The notes under the pieces are model-generated. The model was not told where the DNA came from. It did not search any database and saw nothing but the letters and a program-made list of their open reading frames with translations. DNA of 64,000 nucleotides from Lentzea albidocapillata subsp. violacea (GTDB lineage: Bacteria; Actinomycetota; Actinomycetes; Mycobacteriales; Pseudonocardiaceae): positions 1 to 64,000 of the forward strand of contig NZ_FNET01000002.1 in the NCBI RefSeq assembly GCF_900100275.1, given 5' to 3'. The first letter of the stretch is position 1; each line of letters opens with the position of its first letter. Shown here one piece after another: positions 43,082 through 64,000 of this stretch. The position numbers and the translations under genes were made by a program.

Positions 43082-44506
43082 CTACTCCCCCTTGACTCCA
43101 ACCGCGACGCGCCGCACACCAAGGGTGAGCAGCACCCCCGCCGCGAGAGCCGCGACGGGAAGCAAGTAGGAGAACCGCAACGCGTCGGCGAAACCTTCGC
43201 GGAACTCCAGCGGCACCACGTTCTGCAACAGCCCGGCGTCGAGCCCCTCCACCGACAGCCGGGCCTGCAGCAGCGCCCCCACGGCCGCGCTGCCGAGCAG
43301 GCTGCCGCACAACCTCGTGGTGTTGAACAACCCCGACGCGGCACCGGACACGTCCTGGCCGATGTCCCGCATCGCGATGATCGCCGCGGGCGAGCCGCCG
43401 ACCCCCATGCCGAGCCCGAGCAGGACCAGTCCGGGCACCAGGTGCCACCACACGCCGTCGGCCCGCACCGCGAACGCGATCCCGGCGATCCCGGCGGCGA
43501 ACAACGCGAGTCCGGCCAGCAGCACGGGTTTGCCGCCGTACCGGTCGATCGCGCTGCCCGACTTCGGCGCGACGACGGCGGAGAGCAACGGGGCCAGTGC
43601 CACGGTGAGCCCGGCGTCCCGCGCGCTCATCCCCGCCACCGACTGCAGGTGCAGCAGCGTGAGGAACAGCATCGCGCCCAGCCCCAGCGGCAGCGCGGCG
43701 ACGACCACCGCCATCAGTGTGAAGTTCCGGTCGCGCAGGATCACGAAGGGCAGCAACGGTTCCCGGTCCTGCCGGCCGCGTTCGACGAGCGCGAACAGGC
43801 CGAGCACGAGCACGCCGCCGAGCAGCACGACCGGGATCAGCCCGCCCCACGCGTGCCGCTCCCCCTCGATCAACCCGTAGGTCAGCAGGAACAGGCCGGT
43901 GGTGAGCAGCACGGTGCCGAGCAGGTCGAGCCTGCGCCGCCGGCCGCCGTCGTGGCCGGGCAGCCAGGCCGCCCCGAGTACGGCGGCGGTGATCCCGAGC
44001 GGGATGTTGAGGAAGAAGATCCACCGCCAGCCCAGCGAGTCGACCAGCAGCCCGCCCACGGTCGGCCCGATCGCGGCACCGAGACCGCCGACCGCGCCCC
44101 AGACGCCGAACGCCGCGCCGCGCTTGTCCTCCGGGAACACCCTGGTGAGCAACGACAGCGTCTGCGGCACGAGCAGCGCGGCCCCGATGCCCTGTGCCAC
44201 CCGTGCCCAGATCAGCTGGTCCGCCGTCTGCGCGAGGCCGCACAGCAGCGACGCGGCGGTGAAGAGGCTGACACCGGACACGAACATCCGGCGCTGCCCG
44301 AACAGGTCCCCGAGACGGCCGCCGGTCACCAGCAGCACCGCGAACGCGAGCACGTAGGAGTTGATCACCCACAGCACCGAGTCGAGCGAGGCGTCGAGGT
44401 CACGCGCGAGGGTGGGGATGGCGACGTTGACGACGGTGGTGTCCAGCAGCGTCATCACCTGGCCGAGGACCAGGGCCACCAGTACCAGCCACGGGTTGCG
44501 GCTCAC
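43082..44506 (-). CDS. DHA2-family (EmrB/QacA) MFS exporter
   Basis: A 474-residue transporter with 14 predicted helices. [17 protein letters not shown] in helix 1, [19 protein letters not shown] after helix 2 and [23 protein letters not shown] are DHA2 hallmarks. It should export the peptide and give self-resistance. The GTG start overlaps the MbtH stop by 4 bp, placing it in the synthetase operon. Confidence 0.88.
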   Translation of the reverse strand: MSRNPWLVLVALVLGQVMTLLDTTVVNVAIPTLARDLDASLDSVLWVINSYVLAFAVLLVTGGRLGDLFGQRRMFVSGVSLFTAASLLCGLAQTADQLIWARVAQGIGAALLVPQTLSLLTRVFPEDKRGAAFGVWGAVGGLGAAIGPTVGGLLVDSLGWRWIFFLNIPLGITAAVLGAAWLPGHDGGRRRRLDLLGTVLLTTGLFLLTYGLIEGERHAWGGLIPVVLLGGVLVLGLFALVERGRQDREPLLPFVILRDRNFTLMAVVVAALPLGLGAMLFLTLLHLQSVAGMSARDAGLTVALAPLLSAVVAPKSGSAIDRYGGKPVLLAGLALFAAGIAGIAFAVRADGVWWHLVPGLVLLGLGMGVGGSPAAIIAMRDIGQDVSGAASGLFNTTRLCGSLLGSAAVGALLQARLSVEGLDAGLLQNVVPLEFREGFADALRFSYLLPVAALAAGVLLTLGVRRVAVGVKGE

Positions 44507-44714
44507 TGCTGCCCCATCTGCTCGACCAGGCTCCGCGGCCGCATGTCGACCCAGTTCTCGTCGATGTGGTCGACGCACGCGGACCGGCTGTCCGGCCCGA
44601 ACGTCACCGTCCACCCCTCGGGCACGGCGATGTGCTCGGGCCACAGCGAGTACTGGCCCTCGTCGTTGATCAGCACGAGGTAGGTGCCGTCGGCGTTCTC
44701 GAACGGGTTGCTCA

Positions 44715-44715
<1 letters not shown>
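44503..44715 (-). CDS. MbtH-like protein
   Basis: A 70-residue MbtH-family protein that binds and activates adenylation domains. The core [13 protein letters not shown] [19 protein letters not shown] and the terminal [15 protein letters not shown] hold the conserved Trp and Ser residues. It begins at the base where the synthetase stop ends (TGATG), so one MbtH is made per synthetase round. It probably serves several of the five A domains. Confidence 0.93.
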
Positions 44716-59162
<14,447 letters not shown>

Positions 59163-59235
59163 GAATCCCCACCCCGTTGAACCCGAGTCCGGCGAAGAGC
59201 CCCCGCAGTGCCGGTGTGATGAGCTAGCTTGGCCC

Positions 59236-59288
59236 GGACCGTTTCCAGTCCACCAGTGCCAATGGAGCGCCAAATGGACCGTTTCCAG
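59236..59288. promoter_or_regulatory. Direct-repeat operator of the MocR-type regulator
   Basis: GGACCGTTTCCAG occurs at 59236-59248 and again at 59276-59288, the same strand, with starts 40 bp apart (about four helical turns). MocR/PdxR regulators bind direct repeats. The first copy lies in the divergent promoter. The second overlaps codons 1-5 of the regulator gene itself. Confidence 0.65.
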
Positions 59289-60764
59289 GACCCGGCCGAG
59301 CTCGTCGAGGTGCTCGGCGACTGGGCGTCGGCCCGCGGCCCGCTCTACCGCAAGCTCTCCGGCGCGATGGCCCGGGCCATGCGTGCCGGCGACCTGCCGC
59401 ACGGCGAACGACTGCCGTCGGAACGGGATCTGGCCAGGATGCTCCAGGTGAGCCGGGCGACCGTGGTCGCGGCGTACGACGAGCTGCGCGACAGCGGCAT
59501 GGTCGGCAGCAGGCGGGGCAGCGGCACCAGGGTGACGTCCGAGCCGGTGAAACGCCGGGCCGGTGCGGACGGCCGGGTACCCGGCGGCCGGGCGACGTCG
59601 ATCTTCCAGCGGCTCGTGGACGGGCCGGGCGAGGTGATCTCGCTGGCGTTCGCCGTCGAGCCGGCCGCACCCGAGCTCGCGGACGCGCTGCGGGAGCTGG
59701 TCGACGAGGACATGACCAGCCTGCTCGGCGACGTCGGCTACCACCCGCGCGGGTTCCCGCCGTTCCGCGAGGCGATCGCTGCCTATTACCAGAACCTATG
59801 TGTGCCAACGGTGCCGGACCAGGTGCTGGTGACCACCGGCGCGCAGCAGGCACTCGGACTGGTGGCGCAGATGTACCTGCGGCTGGGCTCGACGGTGGTC
59901 GTGGAGGCGCCGAGCTGGCCCGGTTGCCTCGACGTCTTCCGCGCGGCCGGGGCCAAGATGATCTCGGTGCCGCTGGACGCCGAGGGCATCTCCGCCGACG
60001 GCCTCACACGGGCGTTCGCCGAGCACCAGCCCGCGCTGCTCTACGTGATGCCGACCTACCACAACCCGACCGGCGCCCTGATGTCCGCGTCCCGCCGCCG
60101 GCGCGTCGCCGAGATCGCCGCCCGGTTCGAGGTGCCGGTGCTGGAGGACAACGCGTACACGTCCTTCGACGCCACCTCGGCCGGCGGGGACTCCGGTCCG
60201 CTGCCGCCGATCGCGGGCTACGCACCGGACGGCGCCGAGGTCATCACGGTCGGGTCGCTCGCCAAGGCGGTGTGGGGCGGGCTGCGAATGGGCTGGGTGC
60301 GCGCCCCCGGCGGGATCATCGAACGGCTCGCGCGCTACAAGGTGCTCGCCGATCTCGCGAGTCCCGTGCTGGACCAGGCCCTCGCCGCCAGGATCCTGCC
60401 GCGGCTCGACACCATCGCGGCCGGCCGTGCGCGGGTGCTGCAGGCCCGGCTGGACCAGCTGTGCGAGTTGCTCACCGAGGCGCTGCCCGAGTGGAGCTGG
60501 CGGGTGCCCGACGGCGGGTCCGCGCTGTGGGTCGAGCTGCCGGGCACCGACGCGCGGGTCTTCGCCCAGATCGCTCTCCGTCACGGCGTCGAGGTCGTGC
60601 CCGGCGCGGCGGCCGATCCGACCGGCGGCCACGACAACTTCCTCAGACTGCCCTTCACCTTCCCGGAGGAGACGTTGACCGTACTCGTCCGGCGGCTGCA
60701 GCGGGCGTGGCTCGAACTACGTCGGCACGGACCGGAAACCAGCTCACTCAGTCCTTCCGTGTAA
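59274..60764 (+). CDS. MocR-type regulator (GntR HTH plus aminotransferase domain)
   Basis: A 496-residue regulator. The GntR winged helix (about residues 20-85) holds [28 protein letters not shown]. The remainder is a class I aminotransferase-like fold (about 115-480) with [18 protein letters not shown] and the PLP lysine expected in [16 protein letters not shown]. Such proteins sense PLP or amino-acid-derived ligands. The ATG at 59274 is chosen because GGAG precedes it by six bases; the ATG at 59262 has no RBS. It is divergent from the synthetase and is its likely cluster regulator. Confidence 0.87.
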   Translation: MDRFQDPAELVEVLGDWASARGPLYRKLSGAMARAMRAGDLPHGERLPSERDLARMLQVSRATVVAAYDELRDSGMVGSRRGSGTRVTSEPVKRRAGADGRVPGGRATSIFQRLVDGPGEVISLAFAVEPAAPELADALRELVDEDMTSLLGDVGYHPRGFPPFREAIAAYYQNLCVPTVPDQVLVTTGAQQALGLVAQMYLRLGSTVVVEAPSWPGCLDVFRAAGAKMISVPLDAEGISADGLTRAFAEHQPALLYVMPTYHNPTGALMSASRRRRVAEIAARFEVPVLEDNAYTSFDATSAGGDSGPLPPIAGYAPDGAEVITVGSLAKAVWGGLRMGWVRAPGGIIERLARYKVLADLASPVLDQALAARILPRLDTIAAGRARVLQARLDQLCELLTEALPEWSWRVPDGGSALWVELPGTDARVFAQIALRHGVEVVPGAAADPTGGHDNFLRLPFTFPEETLTVLVRRLQRAWLELRRHGPETSSLSPSV

Positions 60765-61216
60765 TCGCCCGACTACCGTTCGTCAACGCGTGACAAAAGC
60801 GCTGTGTAGTCGTCCGATCACCACGAAGAACCGGCAGTTTGTTCATTTGTTCACCCGATTAAAAGCGATCCATTTTTCGGCACGAACCCAGTCCAAGCTC
60901 CGCCGAAAAGACTAGTGGATCACCACCAATGTCCATATTGCCCCCGCGACATGGAGCAACATATGGTTGCTCGGACCAGTGAGCGCGGGGAGGCGCCACT
61001 CGACCCGAACCACCGGACACAAAGAGACTTCGGGACAATTCTTTTGTATCCAGCTTCCGCGTGCTAACACTTGAACAGTGTCGCCGCAGCCCGAGGGGGG
61101 ACTCGGTCGCGAACGACCAGTAGTTGAAAACTTTATTTCGTCGGCACGGCAGCTGCATTCCCGATCACCGGGTATGGGCCTGGTCAGGCTGCGCAAAAAA
61201 CAGGGGTGTTATTCTC
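60765..61216. other. Gene-free promoter region, lower GC
   Basis: This 452-bp gap is more AT-rich than its surroundings (for example TTCATTTGTTCACC and CCATTTTTCGG near 60840-60880, and TTGAAAACTTTATTTCG near 61123). Weak open frames on either strand show no protein-like character. It probably holds the promoter of the rightward operon. No clear palindrome or riboswitch is visible. Confidence 0.5.
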
Positions 61217-62908
61217 TTGCAGTCGTTGGCAGACAATTTCGTGAACATCGCGCACGAGCAGCCGGACACACCGGCGCTCGTCTGGCGTGACCGCACCGTC
61301 AGTTACCGCGAGCTGTACCTCGGCGCGCGGCAGGCTCAGGCCAGGATCGCGTGCCTGCCGGACGACGGCGCACCACTCGGCCTGCGGGCACCGAAGAGCC
61401 CGGAGTCGGTCGCACTCGTGCTCGGCTGCCTGCTGGCGGGGCGCCGGTTCCTCCTGCCCTCGGCGACCCTCGCCGAACAGACTCTCGCCGAGCTGTTCAC
61501 CGCGAGCGGCTGCACGACCGTCCTGTCCGAAGTGGACGCTCAGTGGCCGGGTCAGGGAGGCGTCAACACCTTCACGCCCGACCCGGCCCGCGGCACGTTC
61601 ATGCTGACCACGTCCGGCTCGACCGGCAGGCCCAAGGTCGTGCCGCTCACCGAGGGCGCGGTGGACCGGTTCACCGACTGGGCGGCGGCGCACTTCGGGC
61701 TCACCGGGGTGGTGCTGAACTACAGCCCCCTGAACTTCGACCTCTGCCTGCTCGACGTCTGGGCGACGCTCAAGCACGGCGGCACGGTCGTGCTGGTCGA
61801 CCCCGCCCGCGGCACCGACGCGGCACATCTCGCCGACCTGCTGCGGGACAACGAGGTCGAGGTCGTGCAGGCCGTGCCGATGCTGTTCGAACTGCTGGCC
61901 GGCGGACCGCCGCTGCCGCACGTCCGCCAGGTGATCATCACCGGCGACACGATCGCGGCGCGCACCCTGGCCCGGTTGCCCGCCCTGTTCCCGAACGCCC
62001 GCATCCACAACCTCTACGGCTGCACCGAGACCAACGACAGCCTCGTGCACGAGCTCGACCCGGCCCGGCTGCCCGCCGGTCAGATCCCGCTCGGCACACC
62101 GCTGCCGGACGTGGAGATCAGGGTCGTCGCCGAGGACGGGCCGCTGCACGGACCGGGCACCGGCGAGCTGGAGGTGCGGACACCCTTCCAGACCACCGGG
62201 TACCTCGACCCCGCGCTCGACGCGGACCGGTTCACCGCCGACGGCTTCTACCGCACCGGGGACATCGTCAGCGTCGGCGCCGACGGCGCGCTGACCCTGC
62301 TGGGCCGCAACGACTTCCAGGTGAAGGTGCGGGGAGTGCGCACCAACGTCCAGGAGATCGAACTGGTCCTCCAGGAACACCCGGAGATCGTCGAGGCCGC
62401 TGTGGTCGCCGTGCCGGACCCGCTCGCCGGGCACCTGCTGCACGCCGAGCTGCGCCGGGCACCGTCCTCCGGGCTGAACACCCTGGTGCTGCGCCAGTTC
62501 TGCGCCGAACGGCTGGCGGCCACCTCCATTCCGTCCACCATCCGCATCACCGCCGAACCGTTGCCGAGGACGTCGACGGGCAAGCCGGACCGGCAGCTGC
62601 TCGTCCGCAGGAACACCAAGGGGAACAGGGACATGGACCACACCCGAGAGATCACGAAGTTCATCGTCGAGGAGTTCGTGCCCGACATCTCGACCGAGGA
62701 CCTCGCGGCCGACTACGACCTGCTCGCCGGTGGTGTCATCGACAGCCTCGGCCTGCTGAAGGTCATCGCCTGGCTGGAGGACCGCTTCGAGCTCGCGGTG
62801 GACGACATCGACCTCGAGCCCGACAGCTTCCGCACGATCGCCGCGATCAACGCGTTCGTCAACCAGGTCCAGCAGCCGGCCGGAGCACAGCAGGCAGCCG
62901 GCAGATGA
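61217..62908 (+). CDS. Adenylation domain fused to an acyl/peptidyl carrier protein
   Basis: A 563-residue A-ACP didomain that activates an acid and loads it on its own carrier. Adenylation motifs are [15 protein letters not shown] (about 134-148), NLYGCTETND in place of the common YGPTE, YRTGDIVSVGADG and the A10 lysine in STGKPDR. The carrier follows from about residue 475, with the phosphopantetheine Ser510 in GVIDSLG. An in-frame ATG preceded by AAGGGGA at 62633 could also make a free carrier. The start is uncertain. A TTG at 61217 with GGGG upstream is used, since homology begins there. The substrate cannot be assigned. Confidence 0.75.
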   Translation: MQSLADNFVNIAHEQPDTPALVWRDRTVSYRELYLGARQAQARIACLPDDGAPLGLRAPKSPESVALVLGCLLAGRRFLLPSATLAEQTLAELFTASGCTTVLSEVDAQWPGQGGVNTFTPDPARGTFMLTTSGSTGRPKVVPLTEGAVDRFTDWAAAHFGLTGVVLNYSPLNFDLCLLDVWATLKHGGTVVLVDPARGTDAAHLADLLRDNEVEVVQAVPMLFELLAGGPPLPHVRQVIITGDTIAARTLARLPALFPNARIHNLYGCTETNDSLVHELDPARLPAGQIPLGTPLPDVEIRVVAEDGPLHGPGTGELEVRTPFQTTGYLDPALDADRFTADGFYRTGDIVSVGADGALTLLGRNDFQVKVRGVRTNVQEIELVLQEHPEIVEAAVVAVPDPLAGHLLHAELRRAPSSGLNTLVLRQFCAERLAATSIPSTIRITAEPLPRTSTGKPDRQLLVRRNTKGNRDMDHTREITKFIVEEFVPDISTEDLAADYDLLAGGVIDSLGLLKVIAWLEDRFELAVDDIDLEPDSFRTIAAINAFVNQVQQPAGAQQAAGR

Positions 62909-63903
62909 CCCACGACCTGCTCGACGCGCTGGTCAACCGCCGCCGCCCGGTCGAGCTCCCGATGTGCCGGTCGTTCTGGGACCGGCTGCACGACCGGCGG
63001 GTCGACCGCGCGGAGGCGGCCGCGGTGCTTGCCGCGTTGTCCACCACCATGCCGGACCCCGCCGCCGTGACCACGGTCGTCCAGTCGCTGCACGAACGCA
63101 GACCGGCACACGGCCACGACTTTCCCGGGGCGGTCAACATCGTCGGCACCGGTGGCGGACCCCGCACCGCGAACATCTCGACCGCCGCCGCGTTCGTCGC
63201 CGCCGCGATGGACGTGCGGGTGGTGAAGACCGGCTCCCGCGCCAGTTCCGGCGGGGTCGGGTCGATCGACCTCCTGGACCGGCTCGGCATCGGACTCACC
63301 CGGTCCTACGAGGAGACCGGCCACCTGCTGGACCGGTTCGGCATCGCGTTCGCCGGCTACTTCGTCTACCCCACCGAACTGACCAGGCTCGCGCGCACCG
63401 TGCTGCCGCTCGACCTGCGCACGATCGGGCGCTGGATCAACACGGTCGGCCCGTTCCTGGCCGACCTCCCGGTGTCCGCCCAGCTCACCGGCGTGTCCGA
63501 CGCGACGCACCTGCCGGCGCTGCGGGCACTGGCCAAGGCGCAGCCTGAGAAGCGGATCTGGTTGTGCGCCAACGACCTCGGCGCCGACGAGCTGATCAGC
63601 TTCACGGCGAACTCGGTGCACGGAGCCCTGGACCTCCAGGTCGGGCCGGTCGGCGACGGCGACCTGACCCAGCTCGCCGCATCGGCGCAGGACGACGTCG
63701 TCCCCCACTTCCTGGACCTGCTGACCGGCCGGGCACCGGTGGCCGCGGTGGACACGGTGTGCCTGAACGCGGCCGCGCTCGCCGTCGCCGCGGGGCACGA
63801 ACCCGATCTCCCGGCCGGGTTCCGGACCGCCCGCGCCGCCGTCGCCGACGGTGCCCCGCGGGCCCTGGCCGAGCGCATGCGACGAGTGGTGGCCCATGGC
63901 TGA
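62905..63903 (+). CDS. trpD: Anthranilate phosphoribosyltransferase homologue (TrpD-like)
   Basis: A 332-residue enzyme related to TrpD, which joins anthranilate to PRPP. The PRPP-binding loop is NIVGTGGGPRTANISTAAAFVAAA (about residues 74-97), and the second loop VVKTGSRASSGGVGSIDLLDRLG replaces the usual KHGNRSVSS, so the acceptor could differ from anthranilate. The ATG overlaps the A-ACP stop (ATGA), and its own end overlaps the next gene by 8 bp. Being inside an NRPS cluster, it is likely a pathway-specific copy supplying an indole or anthranilate-derived unit, not primary tryptophan. Confidence 0.8.
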   Translation: MTHDLLDALVNRRRPVELPMCRSFWDRLHDRRVDRAEAAAVLAALSTTMPDPAAVTTVVQSLHERRPAHGHDFPGAVNIVGTGGGPRTANISTAAAFVAAAMDVRVVKTGSRASSGGVGSIDLLDRLGIGLTRSYEETGHLLDRFGIAFAGYFVYPTELTRLARTVLPLDLRTIGRWINTVGPFLADLPVSAQLTGVSDATHLPALRALAKAQPEKRIWLCANDLGADELISFTANSVHGALDLQVGPVGDGDLTQLAASAQDDVVPHFLDLLTGRAPVAAVDTVCLNAAALAVAAGHEPDLPAGFRTARAAVADGAPRALAERMRRVVAHG

Positions 63904-64000
63904 GTTCTTCCGCGGCGCACCAGGTTTGGCGCTGTTCCTCAACGCGGGCGACCCGCCACTGCCCGTCCTGCGCGACGTCGTCACGATGCTCGACGAGCAC
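63896..64000 (+). CDS. trpA: Tryptophan synthase alpha homologue, cut by right edge
   Basis: Only the first 35 residues are present. GLALFLNAGDPPLPVLRDVV matches the start of TrpA, where xLxAGDP carries conserved active-site surroundings. The ATG overlaps the end of the trpD homologue by 8 bp. A TrpD and a TrpA copy together suggest a dedicated route to indole or a modified indole. The identification rests on a short segment. Confidence 0.6.
   Translation, partial: MAEFFRGAPGLALFLNAGDPPLPVLRDVVTMLDEH

Noticed and set aside
59163..59744. N-terminal extension of the synthetase frame upstream of 59162
   Set aside because: The 194 extra codons read through the divergent regulator gene and show no domain; A-domain homology starts at the ATG at 59162.
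60859..61158. A 99-codon open frame on the minus strand in the gap
   Set aside because: There is no RBS, no recognisable domain and atypical composition; the region is better read as promoter DNA.
62633..62908. Separate carrier-protein gene
   Set aside because: There is no stop between the adenylation domain and the carrier, so one fused protein is the simpler reading; internal initiation remains possible.

Overview
The window is high-GC DNA from a filamentous actinomycete. The dense GTG/TTG starts, 4-bp stop/start overlaps, a near-identical relative of mycobacterial NmtR and the type of secreted glycoside hydrolases suggest the Pseudonocardiaceae (Lentzea or Saccharothrix-like). The genus is inferred. 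I see no rRNA, tRNA, CRISPR array, transposase or phage gene. The left and right edges both cut a gene.

Layout. 1-1650: a methyltransferase cut by the edge, a TetR regulator with its operator, and a DUF1330 protein. 1864-4345: a permease/TIGR03943 pair and an XRE-type regulator. 4614-10098: a secreted metallophosphoesterase, then an overlapping trio (MFS pump, beta-propeller protein, secreted protein). The last junction of the trio has been copied into an exact 92-bp tandem array. 10103-12384: an NmtR-type metal sensor divergent from a P1B-4 metal-efflux ATPase. 12363-28328: the most interesting block, a probable metallophore system under Fur-family (Zur-like) boxes. On the minus strand lie a solute-binding lipoprotein, a fused DppB-DppC permease and a methyltransferase. 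On the plus strand lies an 11-gene operon: ATP-grasp ligase, DUF4213/DUF364 protein, cysteine-synthase-like PLP enzyme, dipeptide-epimerase-like enolase, MFS exporter, methyltransferase, a complete peptide/nickel-type ABC importer and a GNAT acetyltransferase. It is translationally coupled almost throughout. A second junction-spanning tandem array lies between the epimerase and the exporter.

28428-35213 holds ordinary genes (ABC exporter, MFS pump, secreted alpha/beta hydrolase, CDF transporter, anchored M15-like peptidase). 35449-38595 is a decayed sugar-utilisation locus: a head-to-head deletion scar has removed the 5' ends of a glycoside hydrolase and a LacI regulator, next to an intact GH30 xylanase that still carries a LacI-type operator. 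38813-40348 is a cell-surface lipoprotein.

40362-64000 is a nonribosomal peptide cluster. One 4815-residue synthetase (five A-T modules, four C domains, terminal TE) reads leftward, followed by MbtH, a DHA2 exporter, a solute-binding protein and a luciferase-like monooxygenase. A divergent MocR-type regulator carries two direct-repeat half-sites. A rightward operon encodes an adenylation-carrier protein, a TrpD homologue and the start of a TrpA homologue. The fifth C domain is interrupted, in frame, by a 165-bp nearly perfect palindrome. Removing it exactly restores a normal C-domain sequence.

The strongest candidates for something undescribed are the Zur-boxed small-molecule metallophore operon, the in-frame palindrome in the synthetase, and the two tandem arrays that multiply an ATGA/GTGA gene junction while keeping the stop/start chain intact.
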